In this document: positions 54,004 through 63,000 of the stretch, piece after piece
Layout of the letters: each line of letters starts with the position of its first letter
Position numbering within the stretch: position 1 is the first letter of the stretch
Assembly: GCA_964537035.1 (NCBI GenBank)
Contig: CAZIAK010000007.1
Coordinates: 62,001 to 126,000 of the forward strand
Length of the DNA stretch: 64,000 nt
Reading direction: 5' to 3'
Source of the DNA: CAZIAK01 sp964537035
Lineage (GTDB): Bacteria > Planctomycetota > B15-G4
The notes under the pieces: generated by a model
What the model was told of the DNA's origin: nothing
The model's database searches: none
Seen by the model: the letters and a program-made list of their open reading frames with translations, nothing else
Program-made: the position numbers and the translations under genes

Positions 54004-55262
54004 CAGGGCGTCGTGGTTGATCGCGGCGAAGTGCCCGACCCTTCGAGCATCTCCACCAGCCGCCCCACCGCCTCGTGGACAAAGGCCGGGTCTTCGGCGC
54101 CGTAGTCGAGCTCGACGTACTCGACCGTCGCGGGCAGGGCCTGGCGCAGCGCATCTGCGAACGTGCGATCGCCTGCGGGGTCATGCAGCGGCCCGCCCTC
54201 TACCGAGTAGCGGCTGGTGCCGGCCATGGGCATGAGCATGGCGCACTGTCCCTTGGTGTGCGCCAGTCGCTGGCCCACCTCGTTGGCCACGGTGACGAAC
54301 TGCTCGGCATTGAGCCGCGGGGCGAGGATGATCGGGTTGTGAAACACCGTGAGGTTGTCCGCCCAGCAGTCGGGGACCACGTCGGGCTCGTCGACCATGA
54401 TGCCCACGTGTTCGGCGCCGCCGGGGCAGACGACCTGGGGCAGGCCCAGCTTGCCAGCCACCGTGAGGCGTTCGGGGGTCGCGGCGCGCAGGCCGGAGAA
54501 GAGCTCGTCGGTAATCTCGCCCAGGGCGTAGTCGAAGACCGCGCCGATGAGGCCGTCCTTCATCATGCGTTCCATGGCTCGGCCGCCGGAGCCGACGGCG
54601 TGAAAGGTGAGCACTTCGTAGCCCCGCTCGTGCAACAGCTCGATGGCCAGCTGGGCACCCTCGGTGAGCACACCCAGGTTGGTCATGGCGATGAGGGGCT
54701 TGTCGCCGCCCGCTGTCTGCAGGGCGACGGGTTGGCTGGCCATGCCCCAGGCCGCTCCCGCCGCGTTGGCCAGGATGGTGCGGGTCAGGGGGTTGAGCCC
54801 CAGGATGTCCCCCACCGCGTTCATCATGGTGATGTCCATGATGTCCACGTAGGGAGAGGTGTCGCCGGACGCGATGGTCGAGACCATGATCTTGGGCAGG
54901 CCGAAGGGCAGGCTGCGCAGCACGGCGCATCCGTTGGACGTGCCTTGCGTGCCGCCGAGTGCGATGACGCCGTGCACTTCACCGGCGGCCACCTTCTCGC
55001 CCAGCAGCTTCGACAGCCCGGCGATCAACACGGGCGAGGCCTTCTGCCGCGTGGGTTCGTCGAGCAGCTCGCTCAGTGAACTGCCCCCCGCCGCGGCCAC
55101 CGCTGCACGATCGATGTCGGCGGTGGTGGTCGGCTCGCCCATCACACCCATGTCGGCCAGCAGTGCTCGGCCGCCCAACGCTTCGATGCGCTCGCGCAGG
55201 TACGCCGCCTCGGCACCCTTCGTGTCGAGGGTCGCGATCACGGCGATGGTCTTGGCGGTCAT
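54003..55262 (-). CDS. Tm-1-like ATP-binding protein (UPF0261)
   Basis: A 419-residue UPF0261 family protein. It has IAVIATLDTKGAEAAYLRE at the N-terminus, IALGGTQGTSNG and STIASGDTSPYVDIMDITMM in the middle, and FHNPIILAPRLNAEQF. The plant homologue is the N-terminal part of tomato Tm-1, a virus-resistance protein; the bacterial function is unknown. It is encoded 49 nt after the TIM-barrel partner, which in Tm-1 is the second domain of the same protein. Confidence 0.9.
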   Translation of the reverse strand: MTAKTIAVIATLDTKGAEAAYLRERIEALGGRALLADMGVMGEPTTTADIDRAAVAAAGGSSLSELLDEPTRQKASPVLIAGLSKLLGEKVAAGEVHGVIALGGTQGTSNGCAVLRSLPFGLPKIMVSTIASGDTSPYVDIMDITMMNAVGDILGLNPLTRTILANAAGAAWGMASQPVALQTAGGDKPLIAMTNLGVLTEGAQLAIELLHERGYEVLTFHAVGSGGRAMERMMKDGLIGAVFDYALGEITDELFSGLRAATPERLTVAGKLGLPQVVCPGGAEHVGIMVDEPDVVPDCWADNLTVFHNPIILAPRLNAEQFVTVANEVGQRLAHTKGQCAMLMPMAGTSRYSVEGGPLHDPAGDRTFADALRQALPATVEYVELDYGAEDPAFVHEAVGRLVEMLEGSGTSPRSTTTP

Positions 55263-55311
55263 GGTCGGGCTCCCGGGTAGGCGTGACGACAGGTTGGGCG
55301 AAGTGCGCCGC

Positions 55312-56184
55312 TCATGAAGAGGCTCCCTTGTTTGAGAAGCTCAGCGCCGCGAACTCACGGGCGGTCTCCAGCACGGCGCGCTCGATGGGCAGGCGTTCGG
55401 TGGACGACCCGGTCCAGAAGCCGTGGCCGCTGGTGTGGTCGAGCATGTACTGACCGTCGACCGGGTTCTCGAGCGCGGCGCCGTGAGCCACCAGGATCGT
55501 CTCCGGCGCGATGGCGCGAATCTTGCCGTAGGCCTCTTCGGTGCGCTGCGCCGTCTCCTCGATGGTCTCGCCGCTGTCGTAGCCCGTCTGGCCGCCCTTC
55601 GTCGTCCCCGCGTGAAAACAGAAGATGTCGGGACGGGCCCGCTCGATCATGGCCATGCTGTCCTCCTCGTCGAAGGCCAGGCCCACGGTGAGCAGGCCCA
55701 TCTCTTTGGCCAGGGCCAGCATCTCGATCTCGTGGTCGAGGGTGATGCCGCACGAGGTGAGCACCTTGAAGAAGTTGCTGTCCTTGTCGACGTAGCTGAT
55801 CGACGGGCCGATGTTCGACACCGAGGGGATGCCGTTCTCGAGGCAGCGGCGCAGCACGTTGCGCATGTCCCGCAGGGGGTCGTTGGCGTTGAGGCAGGCG
55901 CACACGAACGCGTCGCCGCTCATGGCCGGCAGGATGTCCTGCTCGGTGTAGTCGAGGGTCTGCTTGTTGCTGTCGAGAATCGGCCACATCATCGACATGG
56001 TGCCCATGCCGTTGGCCCGCAGCCGGGCGCCGGAGAAGGTGTTGACGCAGTCGACGCCAGCCTGTTCGAGCAGCTTGGCCACCAGACCGCTGCCGGCGCT
56101 GGCGATGAAGAGCGGTTGGCGGCGATCGATCTTGGCCTGCAGCTTGGCCAGGATTTCGGCGCGGGTGGTGCGGGGCACGATCAC
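55312..56184 (-). CDS. PEP-hydrolase-like TIM-barrel protein (Tm-1 C-terminal type)
   Basis: About 290 residues from GTG 56184 (GAGAGG 9 nt upstream). TIM-barrel signal-transduction family (PF09370 type), annotated in many genomes as phosphoenolpyruvate hydrolase-like. Marks are FIASAGSGLVAKLLEQAG, NTFSGARLRANGMGTM, FCFHAGTTKGGQTG and LVAHGAALENP. It pairs with the UPF0261 protein downstream; together they equal the two halves of Tm-1-like proteins, suggesting a physical complex. The reaction is not established. Confidence 0.85.
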   Translation of the reverse strand: MIVPRTTRAEILAKLQAKIDRRQPLFIASAGSGLVAKLLEQAGVDCVNTFSGARLRANGMGTMSMMWPILDSNKQTLDYTEQDILPAMSGDAFVCACLNANDPLRDMRNVLRRCLENGIPSVSNIGPSISYVDKDSNFFKVLTSCGITLDHEIEMLALAKEMGLLTVGLAFDEEDSMAMIERARPDIFCFHAGTTKGGQTGYDSGETIEETAQRTEEAYGKIRAIAPETILVAHGAALENPVDGQYMLDHTSGHGFWTGSSTERLPIERAVLETAREFAALSFSNKGASS

Positions 56185-56336
56185 GGGCAGACACCTCTCA
56201 GGGGGACGGGGCACGGCCACCCTACTGCCAGGCTCGGCGGCCCACAACGAGCGCGATCTGCGGTGCCCGATCCGAGAGGCCCGATTTGAAAGTCCAGGGA
56301 GTATGGTCGCCTGCTCACCGCACCGGAGCGCCGTCC

Positions 56337-57389
56337 ATGTCCCACTCGATCGTCTTGCTCTGCCTTTGCCTCGGCCTGGCTGGTTGCACCATCACGCCCA
56401 CACTGCCGCCCTACGACGGGCCCGGCGTGCGCTACGACGGCGGCAGCGGACCCGGCGCGGGGCGCCACATCGTGCTCGTGGCGGGCGACGAGGAGTACCG
56501 CTCCGAAGAGGCGCTCCCGGCCCTGGCCAAGATCTTGTCGACCCACCACGGCTTCACCACCACCGTGCTCTTCGCCCTCGACGAGGCCGACGCGTTCATC
56601 GACCCCAACGCCAGCGGCAACATCCCCGGGCTGCAGATCGTCGACGACGCCGACCTGCTGGTGTTATTCACACGCTTCCGGCGCCTACCCGACGAGGACA
56701 TGGCCCACCTGGTCGACTACATCGAAGCGGGACGCCCGTTGCTCGGCATCCGCACCGCCACCCACGCCTTCGCCTACGAGAAGGACTCCACCAGCAAGTA
56801 CGCCCGCTGGAACTGGAACGACGGCCGATGGCCCGGCGGCTTCGGGCGCCAGGTCTTGGGCGAGACCTGGGTCGCGCACCACGGACACCACGGCAAGGAA
56901 AGCACCCGAGGCGTGATCCCTGCAGACGTGGCCGATCACCCGATCCTGCGCGGCGTGGGCACGATCTGGGGACCCACCGACGTCTACGCCGTGCGCGAGC
57001 TGCCCGCCGACGCCACCGTGCTCGTGCGGGGCGCGGTGCTCGACTCCATGGAGCCAGACGGGCAGGCGGTGGACGACGGCCGCAACCGCCCCATGATGCC
57101 CATCATCTGGACGCGAGAGCGCGATGTCGGCCAACGGCTAGGCGAAAGGCAGGGCGACGGCCTGACCCAGCGGGTGGTCACCTCGACCATCGGCGCTTCG
57201 GTCGACCTGGCCAACGGCGAGCTACGCCGAGCGCTGGTCAACGCCTGCTACTGGCTGCAAGGGTTGGAGGAGCAGATCACGCCGGATAGCAACGTCGATC
57301 TCGTGGGCGACTACGCGCCGACCATGTTCGGCTTCGGCAGCTTTGTCACGGGTGTGCGGCCCAGTGACCACGGGCTCACGGACGACTGA
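56337..57389 (+). CDS. ThuA-like lipoprotein
   Basis: A 350-residue protein with a lipoprotein signal (MSHSIVLLCLCLGLAGC, Cys17) and a ThuA-like glutamine-amidotransferase fold: HIVLVAGDEEYRSEE at the start, LLVLFTRFRRLPDEDM, GIRTATHAF (with Thr where a glutaminase would have Cys), and WVAHHGHHG. Common in planctomycetes near carbohydrate genes; a sugar-linked role is assumed but unproven. Start at 56337 rather than 56286 because of the signal peptide. Confidence 0.85.
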   Translation: MSHSIVLLCLCLGLAGCTITPTLPPYDGPGVRYDGGSGPGAGRHIVLVAGDEEYRSEEALPALAKILSTHHGFTTTVLFALDEADAFIDPNASGNIPGLQIVDDADLLVLFTRFRRLPDEDMAHLVDYIEAGRPLLGIRTATHAFAYEKDSTSKYARWNWNDGRWPGGFGRQVLGETWVAHHGHHGKESTRGVIPADVADHPILRGVGTIWGPTDVYAVRELPADATVLVRGAVLDSMEPDGQAVDDGRNRPMMPIIWTRERDVGQRLGERQGDGLTQRVVTSTIGASVDLANGELRRALVNACYWLQGLEEQITPDSNVDLVGDYAPTMFGFGSFVTGVRPSDHGLTDD

Positions 57390-57437
57390 CAAGGGACACT
57401 GCACGGCTCCATAAGACCCACGTCAAGGTAGCGTGAG

Positions 57438-57461
57438 CCCGGCTGCGGCGCCGCAGCCGGG
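57438..57461. terminator. perfect 24-bp palindrome downstream of the ThuA-like gene
   Basis: CCCGGCTGCGGC followed immediately by its exact reverse complement, 48 nt past the ThuA-like stop. It would form a very stable hairpin but lacks a T-run, so it could be a terminator of the GC-rich type or another element. Confidence 0.4.
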
Positions 57462-57591
57462 GGGTGTGAGAAGGGGGCGCCTGGGACGGCTCTCCCTTCA
57501 CGGTTGGGCGGCAGGCTTGGAGATCGCACCGAGATGTGGGCAGCACAGACCATATCGAGCGCGCACACGGCCCCGCATTGCCCAACGAGCG

Positions 57592-57626
57592 ACTACGCCA
57601 TTGACTGACTCCGCCAATGGCGTAGT
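57592..57626 (+). promoter_or_regulatory. operator-like palindrome of the brnT module
   Basis: A perfect 12-bp inverted repeat (ACTACGCCATTG at 57592-57603, CAATGGCGTAGT at 57615-57626) with an 11-bp spacer, ending 8 nt before the brnT ATG. The position and symmetry fit autorepression by the toxin-antitoxin complex. Confidence 0.7.
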
Positions 57627-57634
57627 ATTGAGCA

Positions 57635-57934
57635 ATGAAGATTGCTTGGGATGAGACCAAGAACCGCGCCAACCAAGCCAAGCATGGAGTCTCCTTCGAG
57701 GAGGCTTCCGTGCTGTTCTCCTCTGGCGTGGGCTACCTGGAGATCTTCGACGACACGCACTCCGCCGAGGAAGATCGGTTCATCGCGATCGGACCGATTC
57801 GCCGTGGCCTCGTGCTCATCGTGTGGACCGAGCCCGAGGAAGAAATCGTCAGAATCGTCAGAATCGTCAGTGCCCGGTGGGCAACCAAGCGCGAGCAGGC
57901 GCACTTTCTCTCGACATTGGAGCAGCTAGAATGA
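57635..57934 (+). CDS. brnT: BrnT-family toxin
   Basis: A 99-residue BrnT toxin of the RelE-like fold: MKIAWDETKNRANQAKHGVSF, DDTHSAEEDRFIAIG and the terminal RIVSARWATKREQ. BrnT is a ribonuclease toxin in Brucella. A 9-nt direct repeat makes EIVRIVRIVSAR where the family normally has one such unit, so two or three extra residues lie in the last strand before the catalytic arginine. This may affect activity. Toxin precedes antitoxin, as usual for brnTA. Confidence 0.9.
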   Translation: MKIAWDETKNRANQAKHGVSFEEASVLFSSGVGYLEIFDDTHSAEEDRFIAIGPIRRGLVLIVWTEPEEEIVRIVRIVSARWATKREQAHFLSTLEQLE

Positions 57935-58221
57935 CCGACATTCCCGAACTCACACCCAAGCAGCTTGCCGGGGCCATCCCAGCGCGAGTCCGAAAGCGCC
58001 TGATGGCTGGCAAGTTCGAGAGCGGCAAGGACATCGCGGCGCTGCGCCGGTTCGTTGGGTTGACGCAGGCGCGATTCGCAGAAGCCATGGGCATCAGCGT
58101 GCACACACTGCGCAACTGGGAACAAGACCGACGGCAGCCCGAGGGACCCGCGATCGCACTGCTTCGGATCGCGGCACGGCACCCAAGAATCATCCGTGAG
58201 AACCTCAAGTCAGCGGCGTGA
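57931..58221 (+). CDS. XRE-type helix-turn-helix antitoxin
   Basis: A 96-residue DNA-binding protein with an XRE helix-turn-helix (LRRFVGLTQARFAEAMGISVHTLRNWEQ region, ~46-72, quoted in part) and an N-terminal ~40-residue arm that could bind the toxin. It overlaps brnT by 4 nt (ATGA). The usual partner is a BrnA ribbon-helix-helix protein; here it is a HigA/NadS-like regulator instead. Confidence 0.88.
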   Translation: MTDIPELTPKQLAGAIPARVRKRLMAGKFESGKDIAALRRFVGLTQARFAEAMGISVHTLRNWEQDRRQPEGPAIALLRIAARHPRIIRENLKSAA

Positions 58222-58363
58222 CGCGAGCCTCTCGGCCCAACAGAAGTGGCCCGGGAGAACGGAGCCTGCGGCCCTCGCCCGTCACCGGGGCGTGTCGACT
58301 ACGAGTGGGAGAACAACCACCTCACCCTCATCCTCAATATGAGCGTCAACACTGACTGACGCT

Positions 58364-58936
58364 TTACGAATCGCTGCGGCGGCGGTAGGCGAAGGCCTGC
58401 CCCGCTGACTCGTCCTCGCCGCTGCCCACCAGCGAGATCGTCAGCCCCTCGTCGTCCACACGATGAAAGACCATGGTCCAGGGGTCGCCGTCGCCGCTGT
58501 AGTGCTGGAACGCGGCCCGCCGTTCGCTGAGCTCGACCAGTCGCAGGGCCAGAGGCTCGGTCTTCTCTTCCCAGGCGGTGAGTTCGCCGTCGAAGTGGCG
58601 AAAGCGCATGGTCACACCGTCGTTCTCGTTGCGCATGGTCAGGAACTCGTACATCCAGACCAGGCCGTCCTTCTTCATCCAGCGGAAGCTGCCCATGAGG
58701 CAGTCGCCGGAAGGCTCGCTCCACTGCTCGTCGAGCAGATCGTCGCCCATGGTCAGCTGCCAGTCGCCGCTGATGAAGGCCAGCTGATCGACCGTGGCCG
58801 CAATGCCCTGCGGCGGCTCGGGTGCAGCGGGCGCCTCTTGCATGACCGCGGCACCGATGGCCGTGCCAGCGCAGACCAGGGCGAGCATCATCAGCAGGGC
58901 GTTCGTCGCGGCGTTCGTCGTGCGCGGGCAACTCAT
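58364..58936 (-). CDS. exported DUF6265 protein
   Basis: A 190-residue protein with a signal or anchor segment (~12-32) and a DUF6265-type domain (FISGDWQLTMGDDLLDEQWS, GSFRWMKKDGLVWMYEFL, then a beta-rich end AFAYRRRSDS). Function unknown; the fold is probably lipocalin-like. Its ATG overlaps the VOC gene stop by one base (TGATG), so the two are coupled. Confidence 0.82.
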   Translation of the reverse strand: MSCPRTTNAATNALLMMLALVCAGTAIGAAVMQEAPAAPEPPQGIAATVDQLAFISGDWQLTMGDDLLDEQWSEPSGDCLMGSFRWMKKDGLVWMYEFLTMRNENDGVTMRFRHFDGELTAWEEKTEPLALRLVELSERRAAFQHYSGDGDPWTMVFHRVDDEGLTISLVGSGEDESAGQAFAYRRRSDS

Positions 58937-59319
58937 CAGGAGTTCCCGCTCAGATCCTGGAAGAGCATCAACACGTTGCCGTCCGGGTCGAAGAAGCCGG
59001 CCAGCTTGACCATCTCGGGGAACACCTGGGTCTCGCCGTCGAAGCGCACCCCTTGGCCTTCGAGCCGGGCCCGTGCGGCGTCGATGTCCTTCACTCCGAA
59101 GGTGGGCACAGGCCCGGCCCCCACCTTGGGCGCTTCGACCTGGGACAGGCCCACCGACACGCCCTTCGTCTCCGTGGCCAGCTCACACCAGCCCATCTCC
59201 TTCACCTCGAAGAGCGGGGAGAAGCCGAGCACGTCCCGATACCAGGCCTGGGCTGCGGCCATGTCGGCCACCTGGAGAGCCAGGGTGAGACCGCCGTCGT
59301 ATTGAAGGGGAGAGGACAT
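58936..59319 (-). CDS. VOC-family (glyoxalase-like) protein
   Basis: A 127-residue VOC protein: LALQVADMAAAQAWYRDVLG at the start, FGVKDIDAARARLEGQG in the second half, and DPDGNVLMLFQD at the end with a Glu/Gln ligand position. ATG 59319 has AGGAG 5 nt upstream. It is transcribed divergently from an HxlR-like regulator and probably controlled by it. A role in detoxification or resistance is the usual assumption. Confidence 0.9.
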   Translation of the reverse strand: MSSPLQYDGGLTLALQVADMAAAQAWYRDVLGFSPLFEVKEMGWCELATETKGVSVGLSQVEAPKVGAGPVPTFGVKDIDAARARLEGQGVRFDGETQVFPEMVKLAGFFDPDGNVLMLFQDLSGNS

Positions 59320-59398
59320 GGAGACTCCTGTGGGATGAAGAAGGCGTGGGGACGCAACACGGCCGAGAGCGCTCCGTCGCATGAAGCGAGGATAGAGA

Positions 59399-59413
59399 GT
59401 ATAGTTGCTATAC
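59399..59413. promoter_or_regulatory. operator-like palindrome between the VOC gene and the HxlR-type regulator
   Basis: GTATAG-TTG-CTATAC, a perfect 6-bp inverted repeat, in the only AT-rich patch of the 128-bp divergent spacer. A likely site for the adjacent regulator. Confidence 0.5.
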
Positions 59414-59447
59414 ATATTCGTCAACGCCATCGAGGATCCCACCCGCC

Positions 59448-59984
59448 GTGCCTGGCCCCCAGCTCCTGCCGCTGCTCTTCCACCGACGCTGGGCCGTGCC
59501 CGTCCTGGCCGAGCTGCACAGAGACAGCGGCGCCAAGCTGGTCACCCTGGTGAACCGCCTGGAGACTCAGCACGGCTCCCTGCGCCCGGCCTTGGAGCAC
59601 CTCATCGACCTGGGCTGGGTCCGTCGCAACCCAGGCACGGGCCACCCCCTGCGCCCGGAGTTCATCCTGCACGGCGACGGCCACCGACTGGGCGAATCCT
59701 GCGCGCGCCTCGACAGCGCCCTGCGCGAACCTCACCTGCGAGTCGTCGCGCTCAAGAAGTGGACATTGCCTGTGCTGCACGCCATCGGTGAGGGGCCGAC
59801 GCGGTTCGCGCAGATCCCCCGCCGTTTGGCCCGGCTCAGTGATCGGGCGTTGGCGCTGGCGCTGCGTGATCTGCGGGGTGCGACGCTGGTGGCGCGAGAG
59901 GTGCTCGATGGCTCGCCGCCGGCGACCAGGTACGGGGCGACTGCGCAGGGGCTGGAGTTGATGCCGCTACTGGAGGAGTTTTGA
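59448..59984 (+). CDS. HxlR-type regulator with two winged-helix domains
   Basis: A 178-residue protein. Two similar winged-helix units occur in tandem. The first (~5-75) has FHRRWAVPVLAELH and GSLRPALEHLIDLGWVRRN. The second (~98-170) has LKKWTLPVLHAIGEG, SDRALALALRDLRGATLV and TRYGATAQGLEL. HxlR proteins normally have one such unit and dimerise; this one looks like a covalent dimer. GTG start. Probably represses the divergent VOC/DUF6265 genes. Confidence 0.8.
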   Translation: MPGPQLLPLLFHRRWAVPVLAELHRDSGAKLVTLVNRLETQHGSLRPALEHLIDLGWVRRNPGTGHPLRPEFILHGDGHRLGESCARLDSALREPHLRVVALKKWTLPVLHAIGEGPTRFAQIPRRLARLSDRALALALRDLRGATLVAREVLDGSPPATRYGATAQGLELMPLLEEF

Positions 59985-60063
59985 CGCAGCAAGCAACAGC
60001 AGCACCGTGGCTGTCCTCAGCGCACCCGGCGCTCGGCCCACGCGACCTTCGCCCACCCCGCGC

Positions 60064-63000
60064 TCAAGGCTCGCCCCGCAGACTCTCAAGGTACGCGATC
60101 AGCGCCAGAATCTCGTCCTGCTCAAACGTCATCAGCAGACCTTCAGGCATGGTCGAAAGCGAACTCACCCGGCGCTCGTCGATGTCCCCGTGGGGCACCA
60201 CCGTGCGCACGTCGTTGTACGGGTCGGCCAGGATCGTCACACCACTCTCATCCTCGGCCATGAGCCGACCGGCGGTGACGCCACCGTTCTTCAGGAACAG
60301 CTGCTCCGCCTCGTAGCCCTCAAGAATGGTGTTGCTCGGATCGAGGATCTGCGTCAGCAGGCTGGCCCGGTCGTGGCGGGTGAGCACGTCGGCGAAGGGC
60401 GGGCCGGTGATGGCGCCGTCGGCCTCGCCGTCCAGGCTGTGACACTTGAGGCAGCTGGCCTCTTCGAGGATGGCCTGGCCCAGGGTGACGTCGGCGCTGT
60501 CGGCGGCGGCCAGCTGATCGGCCAAGTCGTCGACGGTCCACATCTTCACGAACGTACGCCGCTCTGCGGCCGCTGCGCCCGCTGTGGCCTCGCCCGCAAC
60601 TCCATCCGACGACGGCTGATCAGCTCCAGCCTCACGGCGCACGATCAGCGGCCCATCAGGCAACTCGTCCACCACATGCATGACGCCGTTCATGCGCACC
60701 CAGTGACCGGGGAACGTGCACAAGAAGGGGTAGTCGTCAGCCGCGTCCGGCGCGTCGAACTGCAGCCACTCTTCTTGCCCGGGCTGCAGCAGGCCGGACG
60801 ACACCAGCACCTCGGGCAGGTCGGGCACGAAGGCCCGCTCCCAGGCGTCGGCGTCTCGGGCCATGGCCTCCCCCGCCTGGCCCACCTTGGCCAGTGAGCC
60901 CGGCGCGGACACGAGCAGGTTGTGGGGCATGATGTCCACGTTTTCGAAGAGCAGCTCTACAGGACGACCGGCCTGCACGGTGAACTCGGCCACGTCGTAG
61001 GTCAGGCTGTGCAGCACCGGGCGCACCACGATGATCTGTGGGCCGAGGCCGCGGCGGGCGCGGGACAGATCGTCGCCCAACGCGCTCTTGAGTTGGGGCG
61101 CCAGCTGATCGGCCAAGGCCAGCATGCGCCGGCCCTCGGGTGCCAGGAACGCCTCGGCGGGCTCTCGGGCCATGAAGGTCAACAACCGACGAGCGGCCGT
61201 CTGGATGTCGGCCACGAGCCACTGCTCGACGGGGATCGCCGAGAGTGCGGCCACGGCGGCGCCACGGAGACCGCCGTACTTGGCGGCCTCCAACAAGTGG
61301 GTCACCGCCTCGCCCTGACGGACGCCGAGCGCGCCCAGGCAGGTCACGGCCGCCCGGCGCAGAGCCAACGCGGGGGCGATGAGGGTCAGCGTGAGCGGTT
61401 CAGCCTGTGCTGGCTGGGGGGCGCTGCGATAGGTGGTCCGCCCGTCGTCATCGAGGATCGTGACCACGAACCCGTCGAGGCGAGCCATGAGGCCGTCGCT
61501 GTCCGTGCGGTTCCAGACCACGATGCGATCGATGGGCACCGCGCCGGGCAGCTCGACCTGCCACCAGGGGTCTGCCTGATCCTCCATGGTGTGGGTCTGG
61601 GCGCCGTCTCCCCAGCGTCCGCTGGTGACGCCGTCGAGTGCCCGCTCGGGAGAGCCGCCCCAGTTGACGCTCGACTGGCTGGCGTATCCCGTGGGTGCCA
61701 CGTTGTCGGCGCCGGAGAAGATCTGCACCTCGGCCAGGGTCAGGGTGCGTGAGGCGCCGGGCAGCTCGATGCGCACGGTGCTGCCCGACACGCCGGGCCG
61801 CTCTTCGGCTTCAGCGGCGAGGGGCGCGGGCAGCTCCCGCAGCACCTCGAGCACCTTGGGGAACAGCTCGGCGGCGATGGCCTCGTCGCGCACCATGGGC
61901 GCCGCGTCGAGCAGGGCGGTGAGCCCGGCCAGCGACTGGCTGGCTGCGCTCCAGGCCTGCTCCGCCGTGCCTTCGGAGCGCATCTTGGCCGCCACGGCCA
62001 GGCGCCGGGTCGAGGCTCGACGTCCCCCCGTGGCCAGCTCGCCCAGATGCACGGGCAGCGACCGGGTGACAGCTCGCGGCATGCCGGCGAGCACATCGAA
62101 CAGGCCGATCAACAGGTGGTCGGCGTGACCGTCGGCCCGAGCGTCGGCCACGGTGATGGCCTCGAGCAGCTCGAGCACGGGCGCGGTGCGGTGCAGCTCA
62201 GCGAGGCCCGAGAGGGCTTCGGCGTAGTCTGCGGTCTCCATGCCGTGGCGGGACAACACCTCCCGATAGAGAGCCTCGCTGGGATGCACGCCCATCAGGT
62301 CGGCGCTGTCGAGCCGCGCCAGGGCGTAGGCCAGTCCCAGCTCGTCGTCCGCGGCGAACGGGTCGCCTGCACCCAAGGCCGACTTCCAGACCGGCGCCAG
62401 GGTGGCCAGGGTCTCTTTCAGGGCGTAGTCGAGAAAGCGGTCGCCGGGCTGGGACAGGGCCAACAGGGCCAGCTCGGCGGCCCGGTGTTCGCTGAACTCG
62501 CTCAGGGCGACCACGGCTTCGAGGCGCACTCGGGGGTGCTCGTCGGTGACGGCGTTCGCCAGCAGGGCCAGGGGATCGGCGATGTCGCGGCGCATCCAGC
62601 GCACCACGCGGGTGGCGGCGGCCCGGGCGCGGGGTTCGGGGGAGGACAGCACACGTTCAAGCAACGCCTGGTCGACCGCGCCGTGCTGCTGCAGCACCCA
62701 GAGCGCTTCGAGCAAGGCGTGCTCGTGGGCCTCGTCGAAGCCCGCGAGATCGTCGGAGCGTTCTGCAGTCGCTCCATCGGCCGCGCCCGGCGCCATGGCC
62801 ATGTCGCCCGAGGCCGCCGCTGCTTCGGCGTGCAGGTCACTGACCCAGCGCTCGACGCCCGCCACCACGGCGGCGCTGTCCCGTCCGCTCAGCTCGATGC
62901 GCACCCGGTAGCGCACCCGATCGTCGTCGCTGCGCAAGAGCGCCAGCAGCTCGTCGATCGGCTGCCCGGCGATGGGCACGGGCTGCAGCAGCTCACGATC

